This document shows positions 46,906-57,789 of a DNA stretch of 64,000 bases, piece by piece. A program made the translations under genes and the position numbers. The first letter of the stretch is position 1. Every line of letters starts with the position of its first letter. Location: contig CM060846.1 of the NCBI GenBank assembly GCA_030762175.1, positions 311,088,512-311,152,511 on the forward strand, given 5' to 3'. The notes under the pieces were generated by a model that saw nothing but the letters and a program-made list of their open reading frames with translations, did no database searches and was not told where the DNA came from. The DNA comes from Metallyticus violacea (lineage: Eukaryota > Arthropoda > Insecta > Mantodea > Metallyticidae).

Positions 46906-47759
46906 TAGATCAATTGCTCTGTTATTAGCGTTCTGTCATATCCAATTACCGAAATTTACCCGAATATCAGGATAACCAGTAACCTTGTATGTTTTCAAAT
47001 AAATTGATTACATTTCGAAAGATGAATTCATTCAAATAACAATTTTTCTAAATGATGGCAGAAATATATAGATGTAGCTGGACAACATTTCCAACAGCTC
47101 CTGTGCTCCTGTCCTAAAGCACGTGCTTATTTTCATTGCAGTTGAAGCTGTAATAGCAAGAAATTGAATTAGTTGCGCAGACATTGATATCTCTTCGCCG
47201 GGAGTTACCACTAGTTTTCCGGCCATTAGCTGCCGTGAAACGGATGACAGAACTGTGAAAGACCCGGTATATGCACAGTATAAAGGTGAGTTTTTCTTCC
47301 AGAAACTGTGCCTTTTTTCTCCGGTTACAGAGACAACTAAAAGTTTTTCCGTAATTCATGAAAGAAATGAACTTATCTTCACGGATCTTCTCCTGAATTG
47401 TATTGCTTGCTTTTGATTGGTTTTAAAAAAGCTAAATACCCTTTTTATGCCAATAAGCACTTCATTGTTTTAATCTGCAACCTCTAGCAATTTAAATACG
47501 GATGAATGAAAAAAAATAAGATTTTCGGCACTATATTTGAATAGAATAGAATTAACAATATATACAATACACGCTTATAAATTAAGATTAAGCATTCTTG
47601 TCCTATAGCTGAACTTTAAAATGTGACCTGGTCTTTGATCACGTGCTCCTTTTTCAATTTATATATATATACAACGGGTTTTTATAGGGGGAGAAGGGAT
47701 AAATAATAGATGGATATTAATTAATTAGGGTACTAATAGCATTTTGTAGGATCAATGTC
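46906..47759. other. Gene-free DNA, perhaps decayed transposon flank
   Basis: Overlapping minus frames at 47032-47359 (64 and 81 codons) lie where the N-terminal part of the preceding transposase would be expected, but I see no clear helix-turn-helix motif. Confidence 0.35.
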
Positions 47760-48745
47760 GTTCTTCTTCTACTCTCCCGCCGCAGTCTCTATGCGTCGCG
47801 ATGCCACAGTTAGCGTCGGTAGATTTGCTGTAAATTTTGTTACCTTCTCAGGTCAAAGGGGGAAATAGTCGGGAACTAGGAAATGTATAAGCAAAGTTCA
47901 AGACTGGAGATGACACCATTTATTTCCTTTTGTCACTTGTTTAATATAAAGAATCGCCTTTCTAAGTTTCTATTGAGCGGTTTTTATTTCTCACTTCGCC
48001 TAACCGATTCATTTTCTATCGGAACACCCCCCCCCCTCTTCCACTTTCTGTAGTTTAAATTCACTCTCTCGGATCACAATCATCTACACTCCAAGATCGC
48101 TCAACTCTTTTCTTAACTCATGGCTCAACTATCACTGCCCGATTATTTAGTTCTTTCTCTCCACCTTGACGGCGCCACACTTACTTACTGCCTTGCTCAA
48201 TTCTATCTCCTCCGATTACTCAATTCTTTGTACTCCCGATTGCTTGAAAACCTCATCTTTTATCAAAAGTTCCCTTATTCGGTCGTTAGACCTACTTCTC
48301 CCATTTCGACAATTATTCCACTTAAAAATTTCTCCCTATTCGCCGAGGGGCATGCATATACGTATTCTCCGATTCCTCATTCGGCTTTTCATAGGTCTTA
48401 ACTTTAAGCATGCTTCCATTTTTCCCTTTTGGTTCCCACAAACCTGGATATCTGGTTTATTTCACTCTCATGATCTATTGTCTAATGGATTTTCTGGTTG
48501 CGTTCGGAATCTATCTAAACTGAGATTTACCGGAAGCCTGAAGAGAGGCGATCTCTTTCCGACACAAAAGATTCAAATACAATGGAGACATACAAAGGAG
48601 ACTCTTGGTCATCTGTTCTTCGTCCAATACACAAAACACATTTACTATCTAAGGACTCTGGCTTCTTTTTTAAAGTGTCTGTCTCCAGGTTTTCATTTCT
48701 CACTTCCCATCACATACGCCACAAATATACAATACACAAATTAAC
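47760..48745 (+). other. Pyrimidine-rich tract with a 192-codon frame, product unknown
   Basis: The plus strand is strongly C+T rich from about 47990, including a run of C at 48026-48036. The longest non-repeat frame of the window lies here (48166-48744), overlapped by a 93-codon frame in another phase (48120-48401). Its translation is rich in Leu, Ser, Phe and Pro, with no recognisable domain. Stop codons all need purines, so a pyrimidine-rich strand stays open by chance; I do not call it a gene. Confidence 0.4.
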
Positions 48746-50680
48746 TAAACCACTAACATGAATACATATAAATTGTACACACTAACCGTAATACTAATTA
48801 TAATATTTGTAATTGATTATGTTAACATTTTATATTATTTTAATTGGAGACAGCGTCTTATTAATATTGCTTCAATATATATATATATGACCAGCGTTAA
48901 AACTGTTCGACATGGCGGAATAATATATTTCTTCACAATTACACCAATTGAAAATATTGCAAATCGAGTTGAGCATTAAAGGGAATGAGCGAAAAATATT
49001 GATTTCAGGTAAAGTACATTTCGTACAAATATATCAAGTATTTTAATTAACTATACTGAAAGTAATTTAGAGATTGTACATTAATCTTAGACAAGAAATT
49101 TTACAAAGCGAAATTATGGCCTGTTCTGTTCAAATTTCAAAGTTTTAAAGAACCAGTACGCAATTGAGTACTGAAGCTTCCATTCGAAACTATATTTCAC
49201 ATTGGTGTGAAGTACGTTTCATTGATGCAGTTGGTAACCACTAAAGGCTGATGATTGTAATGGTTGATTAGTTTCTTTATTTTACTTTTACAAATTATGT
49301 ATAGGTATATTTTATCATATAATAATTTTAATTTAAAAGTAAACAGCCTACTTAGGAAGAGGTGAACCTACAATTTTCGAAACTCCAGTCTGTCGCCTTG
49401 TGCAAGTGCATTACACTACATAGTCAGGTAGCTCAGCTAGCCATTGTTCAGTCCCGTACTGTCATACGATTAGTTCGAGATTTTAGAGATATTTATAGCT
49501 CTAAATCTTGAAAACGCTGATGTTGAGCCGTTAAAAAACGAAATTCCTACAGGTTTGAGAACATCCTAACGCAACATGTTACCCCATTTTGCTTTAACAT
49601 TGACCTCTCTACCTGATTTTAACTCATTTAGCACCATATTATTCCTTATTTTTTCCTTCGTGGTCCATTGATTCCCTGTCTCAAATAGCTTGTTTAAGAT
49701 CCTTCTGCAAACTCTGAATTCATTACTTTGTAATTTATTATCACTCTGTGCAGTTATAATTTATTCACTAACTTGTAGTGTGATGTATCTTCAATGTAGA
49801 TAAGTGCAGAGTGTGGAATATATTTCAGTATATCATCTACAAATAAGTGCGCTTGTTATGCCTTGTGTAAGAATAACTGTGCAAGCCGCTGGAATGACGT
49901 TGCAAAACTCCAAGTAAGTTTGTAAGACAAAACTGATATAGTAAGTTTCATCCAAGAAGCACAAGGGAAACAAGCTGAAAGACCTCGGGGTGCTGGGGTT
50001 TATGGGAAGGGTTGAGGGTGAAGTCTGACTTGTTGTGTTTACTTGTTGTGGGTGAATTTTAAATGTTCCACTTGGATGTAATATGTGGCCTCGAGGGACT
50101 TTCATTAACAAGCGTTCACCCTGCAGGATAAGTGAAGGTAAATGAGAGTTTCTAAAAGAGATTGCTGTTTCTCAACATTATTTCACGTATTTATTTCTGC
50201 TTGAAATGCGAAGTTCGTTCGCTGATACTTCTGTACAGCTTAAACTCACATTAGGAAGTTCTATGCAAAGATAAGAGCGAATAACGTAGGAGGGAAATCT
50301 AAAGAATTAAATATTAATTATTTTTGACTGTTGTTGCATCGTATCCAATTAAAAACCTTTACATTGTAAATTAAGCAGTGTAGAAAGTTATGACTGAAGT
50401 ATTAATTTGCTCGGAAACTAATGACAGTTTTGTATCATATTAATCTTAAACTGAACACATATACACATCTCTTTGACTTGTAATTTTAACTCATCTGTTA
50501 CTGTTCCTATGCTGGAAAATTAGATTATGTTTTGATAAGCTAAGTGTGTTATAATTAAGTAGGAGTTTGCGTATATACTTCTTACACTAGTTCAAATGTG
50601 GACCCTCTGGCTCTCGCAAAACGTTCCAAAAGTTATGGGGAGATGGAAATATTTCCAAACGTCAGTTCAACATATTTTTT
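48746..50680. other. Gene-free DNA
   Basis: AT-rich; frames at 48758-48979 and 49833-50111 are not recognised. Confidence 0.4.
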
Positions 50681-50966
50681 TTGAATTATTTATTTAAGGA
50701 CGCTCTTTAACATATCAGGTCATCAGCGTCCTATTCAATTCAGGGCGTGAAATGGCCGATAAAATTTGCTCAGAGACCTCTTCTTTCAGGCTTGGGGTTC
50801 TTTTTCGTGTAGTAGATCTACGACGTGGGACCCACGGCTTTGCTCCTCTTCCGAAGGAAGCCATAATTAGGATTTTTACGCCCGAAAAAATCCACCGAAG
50901 GCCGGGATTAAACCAGCCATCTTAGGTTTACGAGGCAAGTATGGTTACCACAAGACCACCAGGAAC
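50681..50966 (-). mobile_element. SINE-A, full length, reverse orientation
   Basis: Tail TTGAATTATTTATTTAAGG, body AACATATCAGGTCATCAGCG, AGGGCGTGAAATGG, CTCTTCCGAAGGAAGCC and TTACGCCCGAAAAAATCCA, then the tRNA head ending CCACCAGGAAC. A small deletion has removed part of the GGTCCTGGCC joint, and the B box is changed to GGTTTAATCCC on the minus strand. Confidence 0.9.
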
Positions 50967-51874
50967 GACGGGGTGTTATCCAAATACATGTCAAAGTACT
51001 GCTGGAACTTGCTAGGGAACTCAGAATTTTGCTTCCAGTTGTTTGTAATCACTTGAAGAAAATTAAGAAAAGTGGGGATAAAATAAAAAAAAATGGTAAA
51101 TGGATCCCACATTAATTAAACGAACACAAAAAGTGAATTCTGTTGTTTACTGCTTTTGTGCAACAAATATTATTCTTTTTTGGATCCTACTGTGGTCTAT
51201 GATGATAATTGGATTCTCTGTGATTGCCGCAAACGATCCTCACAAAGGCCGAATCTCGATGAAGCACCAAAACACTTCACAGCACAAAAATTACATAAAA
51301 TGAAAGTTATGGCGTATGTACTCGTATGTTGATTTACAACTCGTTCAACACTTTGGCTTATCATATTCTGAAAATGTTGACACTCTTCCCCTCATTATAA
51401 ATTCATCATTTTTTAAAATTTAAAAGTATTCTACATATTTCTGTCTAGACCTAATACTTTTAACAATTCTTCGGTAGTGTATAGATGGTCAAGCATATGT
51501 TTGCGTGTAAAATGTCTGAAATCAAATTTTCGGGCATGTTACTTTTATGCATTTAAACTTTTTTTTTACCATATTTTTGATTGTAAATTGCAATTTTATT
51601 TTATTGGCTTTAGATAAAGAGAATATATGAAAGCCAGCCATTTCACAGAATCCTTACAAAGTTCGTTTCCTTTCTTTGTCCACTGTGGTTTTATTAGAGA
51701 AAAATAATCTTTCAATATTGAGAGAAGCAAAGCTAGAGAAATATTATGCTGATGAAACTAAAAGTACAAAAATCTACACAAAATATATATTTTTTTTAGT
51801 AATTTTACACATGTAATAAAACGTTTACTTCCCAATCTCGTAGAAATTGAAGCTATTTGTTGTCGACGTCAAGT
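50967..51874. other. Gene-free AT-rich DNA
   Basis: A 67-codon plus frame at 51100-51303 is not recognised. This is where retrotransposon internal sequence would lie if the LTR at 51.9-52.9 kb were part of a longer element; no gag-like sequence is seen, so that part is lost. Confidence 0.4.
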
Positions 51875-51893
51875 GGCCCCTCGTTGGGCGCCA
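51875..51893 (-). promoter_or_regulatory. Primer-binding-site-like sequence
   Basis: The minus strand reads TGGCGCCCAACGAGGGGCC directly after the LTR end. TGGCGCCCAAC-type sites pair with the 3' end of the tRNA that primes reverse transcription in many insect Gypsy-type elements. A second, diverged copy (TGGTGCCCAACTGAG) starts exactly 50 bp away, at 51943. Confidence 0.6.
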
Positions 51894-52116
51894 ATTTTGA
51901 AGCTGTTTAGTTGGCTCCGGCTAAGTGTCTCAGTTGGGCACCAATTTTGAAGCGGTTTGGTTAATTGATGAATGATTACTTCGATGTTGTTACCCACGCT
52001 TCAATGACAGCAATTTCTCAGTGTGAGTTCTTGTTGATTCCCACTCAACAGGAATGGGAGAAGAGTTCAATAGTGTAAATAAGTACCCTACGCGACATAA
52101 TATATATACTTGGTAC

Positions 52117-52122
52117 TTTATT
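52117..52122 (-). terminator. Polyadenylation signal of the LTR
   Basis: AATAAA on the minus strand, about 560 bp downstream of the TATA box and 220 bp before the LTR end, where the end of the R region would be expected. Confidence 0.45.
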
Positions 52123-52410
52123 ATGTTTAGTTTTCTTGTCCTCTTGTGTTTTGCGTACGATGGACTTAGCTATGACGATAGAGACTTAGCTGCCGCGAGT
52201 GGAACGTAGTTGTGAAACTGTGTACTGCGTGTGTCGAGGTGTATATCTTACAACCGAGTGCCTGCGTCGGAATCAGAATAATAACAAGTGCCTCTCGCCG
52301 CGTGTGAAACTTATAGATAAGTGCCGCGGCGTGTGAAACTGAAAACTGCTTAACTTATGACTTCGTATGTTCAATGAGAACTGAGAAGGAACTGCTTCTC
52401 ATCTCGTCTG

Positions 52411-52554
52411 GAACTTAGACATGTGTGCGGCGTGTAGATCTTGGGACTGCTACTCGCCGCTTGTAGAACTGACAAATGAGTGTGCGAACTTAGACGTGTG
52501 TGTGGCATGTAGGTCTTAGAACTACTGCTGGCCCGTGTAGAACTCAAAAATGAG
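52411..52554. repeat. 75-bp tandem duplication inside the LTR
   Basis: GAACTTAGAC followed by RTGTGTGYGGC, TGTAGRTCTT and GTGTAGAACT-like blocks at 52411 and again at 52486. Further diverged GTGTGAAACT and CTTATAGA blocks surround it, suggesting more decayed units from about 52190 to 52650. Confidence 0.7.
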
Positions 52555-52683
52555 AATTAATTGCCTCAGCCACGTCAAACTTATAGAGCGTACTGAACTG
52601 CCTAACTGAATCGAACTGAATCAGCACTGCTTCTCATCGTATGTACGTCTTATAACAACGTGCCCCAGCCGAGGAACCGCCTC

Positions 52684-52691
52684 CTTATATA
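52684..52691 (-). promoter_or_regulatory. TATA box of the LTR
   Basis: TATATAAG on the minus strand, followed by the GC-rich GAGGCGGTTCCTCGGCTGG. Transcription would start about 30 bp on, near 52655. Confidence 0.5.
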
Positions 52692-52914
52692 TTCAATTCA
52701 AATGAAGTAGTCGTTGGCTTCACTATGCCACGGGGGTCCCACAAACACGCGCAATCTTCGCGCTTATCTTTATAGTTCAAACATACATTTTCCATTGGCT
52801 GGTTCACATGCCACACGTGCTAGTGACTATTTTTTAAATTTTCAAACATCTTATTAACAATGGCTAGTTTAAAGGCTAACATTACAACGGCCTGTCGGGT
52901 TCAAAGTCGTAACA

Positions 52915-53469
52915 GATTTAAAAGTCCTTGGGTTTATTAACCCTCCAACTGTAGTCCTTTTAAAAGTAGCATTATACTAGATCCTCGGGTTTCTTCTCCC
53001 TATGAATAGGGTTTTATAGCTCTCTGGGCTTTCCAAGTTACCATAATAGAAAATACCAAAAAACTTTCTTTTTTGTCTACATTCAATTCACAGAGATATC
53101 TACATTACTAATTACAATACATAAAATATTATGACAAATAGATGTGCAACATAAATATCATATTATATTTATATTTCAGTGGGGGTAGGGTTTCAAAATG
53201 TAATTTAGAAGCAGGAGCAGGTATCCTGAATTTCGGATGCTGGAAACAGAAATAAAACAATACTTAGTTGTTTCATTATTTTCACGGTAATCTTATAAAA
53301 AAATGATAGCTTTCAATTGGGAAGATACCTTGGTCAGCTGAAATATTGGGTGCCCCACTCGAAGATAGCTTTGTTAGTTTAAACAAAGTATAAGTTCAAA
53401 ACAGTGCAAAAGTAAAATATCTTTATACTCATATCTGTATGAAATGAGATTGCCACAGTCATTGCGAAA
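52915..53469. other. Gene-free DNA between LTR and transposase relic
   Basis: Contains the pair of decayed phrases CCTTGGGTTTATTAACCC and CCTCGGGTTTCTTCTCCC (52927-53005). Part nearest 53469 is probably the 3' flank of the transposon relic. No inverted repeat found. Confidence 0.4.
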
Positions 53470-54290
53470 AGGTATTCCCTTACCGTCAATGCACATGAAA
53501 CACATTGTACGTTTCGGATGATATCTGTCGTGTCATCGCTCGGACCTTGCGCCGGATGTTCTCGCATAATTCATCAAGTGTATGTATGTGAAAGTGTGGT
53601 TTCTTCATGTAGACGCGCCCTTTTAGATTACCCCATAGGAAAGAGTCAGATAGAGCCAAATCTGGTGACATGGGAGGCCGCAGTACTCTTAAAATTACTC
53701 CGCTTGGGAAAAATGATCCAATTTCTGTCATGTTTACGCCAGAAATGTGACTTGTGGTCCCATCTTGTTGGTAATAACCCAGAGTGAGTTCTCGATCAGG
53801 TAACTGACATACAAACGCCCAGAAAAGTCCAATGTACATTTGACTTGCCACAGTTATGCCCCTGTACTAACACACAGAACACGCTATCTCTCTGTGAATG
53901 GAGAGGTTCCCTCGCACAGTGCATGCGGGTTTTCACTACTACACAAACAAGTGTTTTGTGAATTCACATATCCAACAAGTGAATCCACTTCTCGTCGCTA
54001 AACCATGTGTATTCCTGGATCTCATTGACATATGTCTGGAACCAACGGCATAGCTTTATCACAATTTTATTGTTTAAGTTCGTATACAGCTATAAACTGG
54101 TAGGCATGCACGGCGGTCGTTTTACCCATTCTTTGGTGTGTGCTTTCTTGCGATAATCTTCGGAGGGACTGGCTTGGAAAAGTCAGCAACCAGCTTGCGA
54201 CTTCATTCATTGTTTCTTCCGTCCTTTTTAGCCTTTCTCCGCCCTGTACGTCCAACAATGTTCCTTTTGGCTTCAAGCTTTTTCACTAAT
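53470..54290 (-). pseudogene. Tc1/mariner-type transposase relic, both domains present but broken
   Basis: N to C on the minus strand: a DNA-binding domain (GTLLDVQGGERLKRTEETMN then SLRRLSQESTHQRMGKTTAV, ending in YELK, 54276-54070); a stop and shift near 54065; LCRWFQTYVNEIQEYTWFSD and EKWIHL with the first catalytic D (about 54030); a decayed middle; then an open frame from 53851 with LTLGYYQQDGTTSHISGVNM (second D), FFPSGVILRVLRPPMSPDLA and LSDSFLWGNLKGRVYMKK (third acidic region) and THTLDELCENIRRKV-like helix. All three acidic positions survive, but stops and shifts separate them. It is the longest transposase relic in the window. Related in style to, but distinct from, the element at 43.6 kb. 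Confidence 0.85.
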
Positions 54291-55002
54291 TTTTAATGCA
54301 TTATTTCGAGAGCGAGTTAGCTACTAAACTGTTCAGTAAACCTCCTCCGACAAATCTTAATGGCTCCAGTAATCCAATAGTATTTCAAATGAACACGCCC
54401 TATTCCAAAGAATATAGATATATCTTCACTATGTGTGAAAGTCGTGGTGGTGGTATACATATATTGCACATTACAGTCACATGGGTCGCAAGACTATTCA
54501 TGCTCTTGTAAAATACTCCATTTCTGAAATTAATTCCAACGAAGGAAAACAACAACATTAACAAGAACACATGAAACAGATATACAATAATTGTGATATT
54601 CATATAAATTTTTCTTATTATTTATGTACAATGCTTATAGAAATTTCTTGTCCCTAAAAGTACGTATTTCATTTAAGAAAATGCCCAGGTTTAGTCGGTT
54701 TTGTCTATTTGCAATTATATCCCAACATGCTAGCCTCCCTCTACTGCAAGTCAAAATGAATCGGGGAGAATTTTATCCCAGCTTATTCTGTCTGTGTGCG
54801 CTTAGCCAAATGTGCACCCAATCCTCTCGTAGGCAAGCAAGCACCTCGCAAGACTGACTACGTGACAGAAAGCAGCTTGCGCCATCGTCTGTTTTCGTGC
54901 TACACTTTTCTTTCTCAACGACTGTGTTACTATCCATGCTTTCTCATAGCTTAATATTCTGTGAATATGTAAACGAAATCCTTGAAATATTTACAATAGG
55001 AA
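54291..55002. other. Gene-free DNA
   Basis: Frames at 54296-54511, 54400-54603 and 54624-54857 are not recognised. Confidence 0.4.
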
Positions 55003-55155
55003 ATTACCGGGAAGGTGTCCTAAACTTAGGCCTGCAACGTTTCCTGCCTTAAAAAATGCATTCCCAACATATTATTTCATCTCATCTATCATCAGTGTTC
55101 CCCGCCTGTGGTACCTCGGTATTAAAAACGGGCGTTCAACACCATTAATAAAATA
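55003..55155 (+). mobile_element. SINE-B, 3' half
   Basis: Begins within the body (ACCGGGAAGGTGTCCTAAAC), then TTAGGCCTGCAACGTTTCC, TATTTCATCTCATCTATCATCAG, CCGCCTGTGGTACCTCGG and a CGTTCAACACCATTAATAAAA tail. The tRNA head is absent. Confidence 0.85.
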
Positions 55156-55185
55156 GGAAATGAAATTATCGGGGCTATATTGTGG

Positions 55186-55294
55186 TTGATTTATTTACGG
55201 ACGCTCTTTAACATCTCAGGTCATCAGCGTTCAATTTAGGGCGTGAAAGGGTCAATAAATTTTGCTCAGAGACCACTTCTTTCAAGGGGGTGGA
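55186..55294 (-). mobile_element. SINE-A fragment, 3' third
   Basis: TTGATTTATTTACGGACGCTC, AACATCTCAGGTCATCAGCG, AGGGCGTGAAAGG, TTTTGCTCAGAGACC, ending at TTCTTTCAAG. It lies 31 bp after the SINE-B fragment, tail to tail. Confidence 0.88.
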
Positions 55295-55298
55295 GTTA

Positions 55299-56505
55299 TC
55301 TTCGAATGAGACACTCTGTATATAAACTTATTACAATTGCATGTTCAAAATAATAGAAACCAGCCGAATTTCCCTATTTGAGCAAGAGAAGGAACACACT
55401 TAACTGTATATCCTTGTTAGTGCATTTTTGAAACTTCTGTTATTGCGAGCGCACAATTCCCACATTACAAACAAGTAACAGAATACTATTTCCACTTGGT
55501 TGCCTATAGCACATCTAAAAGTAAAATATACATCCTCCTAATTTCGACATGACAAATGATATTCTTAAATGTCAATTTCTTATATTGGTATATTTCAATG
55601 ATTGAGTTGCAGAAAAATTGTCCCATCATATGCTGCCTATAGTATTTCTTATTAATACTTCTCAGTCTGGCTTCAGTGTGCTTAATTGTTAAAAGTTCTT
55701 CCAAAGTGAAGCGTGAATTATTAGTAACAATTTAAATATTGTACATATACTAAAATATTACAAGAATTCTCAATGTGTATGTTAATAACTATCATTTAAA
55801 TATTGCACTATGGGTAAGCATAATTAGCATTAAGATCATAAATATTAATAAAATACCATTTTTGTTACCCTAGACTTATTTCTTTATTACCGTTACACAT
55901 GAAAAACTCTCAAATATCGCATTATTTACAATAAACAAGGGCGATAGTGGAAGAAGCACCAGAGGATTTTAACTTCAGAAATGTTATAAAAATACAAAAA
56001 AAAAAAAAAAAATAAGTAAATAAAAAATTTCCGCCATGACCCATTGATCAGTGTGTGCTTGCTGATCTGGAGGTACTGAGGTATATTCCCTTCACCAATT
56101 GTTGGTAAATAAAGTCCCGTTCCTACTGTTAATATGATTTGTTCAAATGAACGAATTGATGTCCCAGGCAAGTTCACCCGAGCTAGATTCATGGCTGTGG
56201 CCAGGTACACCTAATTCCGAATTAATTTTGTTTTGTACCGAGGTCCACCCAGCCATGTGAGAGCAAATGAGGAGATGCTTAAAGAAGTAATGAGAGCGAA
56301 TCAGGTCAGGAAAGCCGAGATTAGAGTTGTATACTGCTAGGTCCTGTATGATGGCAACCGCTGCAGTATGCTTTGGCTCTTGAAAGTTTGTTTTCGGATT
56401 AATGAATTAACAGTATAAAAAGTGAAGTTTTTTATCCATAAATAACCGAATAAAAATAAACAGCAAAGTAATTTCAAGTTAAGCACGTGTGAAAACGGAA
56501 AATTG
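55299..56505. other. Gene-free DNA
   Basis: A minus frame at 55926-56210 (94 codons) includes LTVGTGLYLPTIGEGNIPQY, which faintly recalls a Helitron helicase block, but the match is too weak to call. The rest is AT-rich. Confidence 0.35.
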
Positions 56506-56700
56506 ACTGCCATTCTGGTCTAGTGGCATCGTTTGCGACTACTAATCCGGAGGTTCTGGTTTCGATTCCGATCATGTCAAGTTGTTTGGGTAAGTTTTTC
56601 CTTACCCTGAGAAAATTTATGCTAGAAAACTTTGAGGTTTTATGAACTCGGAGCTCATTTGCGCCATCATTAATTTCATTCATAGCTACTTACAAAAGTC
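56506..56700 (+). mobile_element. SINE-E, tRNA-derived repeat, single copy
   Basis: Head CATTCTGGTCTAGTGGCATC (A box TGGTCTAGTGG), then CGGAGGTTCTGGTTTCGATT, holding a B box GGTTTCGATTCC with one extra base, and an unrelated body (AAGTTTTTCCTTACCCTGAG). Its architecture is that of a tRNA-derived SINE unlike families A to D. With one copy in the window the 3' end is uncertain. Confidence 0.5.
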
Positions 56701-57676
56701 CTGGACCCTGTTCAAATTAGGTCCGTTATAGGAGCATTTCCATTTCTAGCACAGACTACACCTGCGGTATTCACGGTCACAATCTACACGTGTCATGATA
56801 GGATCAATGCAGTTAAAAGTGACAGTAAATAACACGGACAATTATAAGTTCGCATGCAGTAAATATTTACAGGTTTAAAAATGTGACTTTCTACTCCATG
56901 TAAATTTAATTAGACTTACGTAAAGTACGATATGCCCAGCTTGGTTTTGATGTACGTTAAAGGAATGTCCTGACTGGAATTTGACCTAAGAGTCTATGCG
57001 TTTTTTTATATTATAATCATGCGAACTTCAGTACTTCAGTTTGCATCTCACATTTACCCTGATGGAGTTAATTTAATTTAAACGCTTATTCTTTTCTTCT
57101 TTTCGTCACGTTATTTTGAGTTCAGAAATTAAATGTTTTCGGAGGTGTTAACATTTATGGTTGGCATCCCTGGTTTTCAAGTCGTGATATTTTGACCTTG
57201 TAGCACATGGTTATCGCGTCATCGGAAGCAAAGCTGCAGTGGAGTACGCCCTTACAGTGTCGGTCGGGCCTACAGTGCAGAAGTTTATAAAGATCTACTT
57301 TTCTCTTTTTTCTCCTTTCTTTCCAAATCGAATTAGCGCCCGTGGCATCCTTTGTAAAAGAAAATTCCAGATTCGAAACTCTATAAATTTCAATCGTCCT
57401 GTTGCGATGTTGCGATCGTATCTTCCTCAGGTGTAGTTGGCAAGTACAGGCTTTCGCGAACACACATACACGAGAAAGATATATCCGTGTAAGCACGCAC
57501 TCATATTCTCCACTATCGATCTCACTGTCTCTTGTTTTTAGTTTTAATTTTTCAAGAACGTGCTGGAATATTACCAAAGGGGCTTTCTATTTCAAATCTC
57601 AGGCACTGGTTGGTTGTATTTTCCATATAAAGTTCCTAGCAGATAGTGATACTGCTAGTTGTTTTTAAACTATCGT
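56701..57676. other. DNA with unassigned frames on both strands
   Basis: 57155-57668 is less AT-rich and carries frames on both strands (140 codons minus; 65 and 88 codons plus). I recognise none. If the promoter at 57.68 kb is real this is its upstream region. Confidence 0.35.
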
Positions 57677-57789
57677 GTATCAGTGATTGTATTCAGGAAT
57701 AACGGCAAAGTTTTTCTACAAGTTCTATTTTCTGTAGAGGTTAAGTGCTTTTCGTATTAGTTTGAGTGTACTAGTGCAGCGCGACCTTG
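57677..57789 (+). promoter_or_regulatory. Possible promoter and non-coding first exon
   Basis: TATCAGTGATT contains the arthropod initiator TCAGT (A at 57682). AGTTTT at +28 is one base from the downstream promoter element consensus RGWYVT. At 57790 a strong splice donor follows (CCTTG then GTGAGTAAT). Between them lies short GC-neutral DNA with no start codon commitment, as in insect 5' untranslated exons. Each motif is short and could occur by chance; only the combination is suggestive. Confidence 0.25.

Larger units (their letters stand above)
51898..52914 (-). mobile_element. Probable Gypsy-type LTR, about 1 kb, nearly solo
   Basis: On the minus strand it begins TGTTACGACTTTGAACCCG at 52914 and ends CTTCA at 51898, giving TG...CA ends. 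In the expected order it holds a TATA box (52684-52691), a GC-rich region with tandem repeats, AATAAA (52122-52117), the LTR end and then a primer-binding-site-like sequence. Composition differs from the AT-rich flanks. Only a few bases of internal sequence follow, so this is either a solo LTR with a stub or a heavily deleted element. I recognise no coding part. The ends are placed by motif, not by comparison with a second LTR, so they could be off by tens of bases. Confidence 0.55.

Noticed and set aside
48166..48744. 192-codon frame as a gene
   Set aside because: Lies in a pyrimidine-rich strand where stop codons are rare; no domain or recognised family; a second phase is open too.
55926..56210. 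Helitron helicase fragment on the minus strand
   Set aside because: One block (GTGLYLPTIGEG) is faintly similar, but there is no helicase motif around it and no Rep domain or CTRR end nearby.
57155..57577. 140-codon minus frame as a gene
   Set aside because: No recognised domain, and plus-strand frames overlap it in a region of raised G+C; evidence is insufficient.
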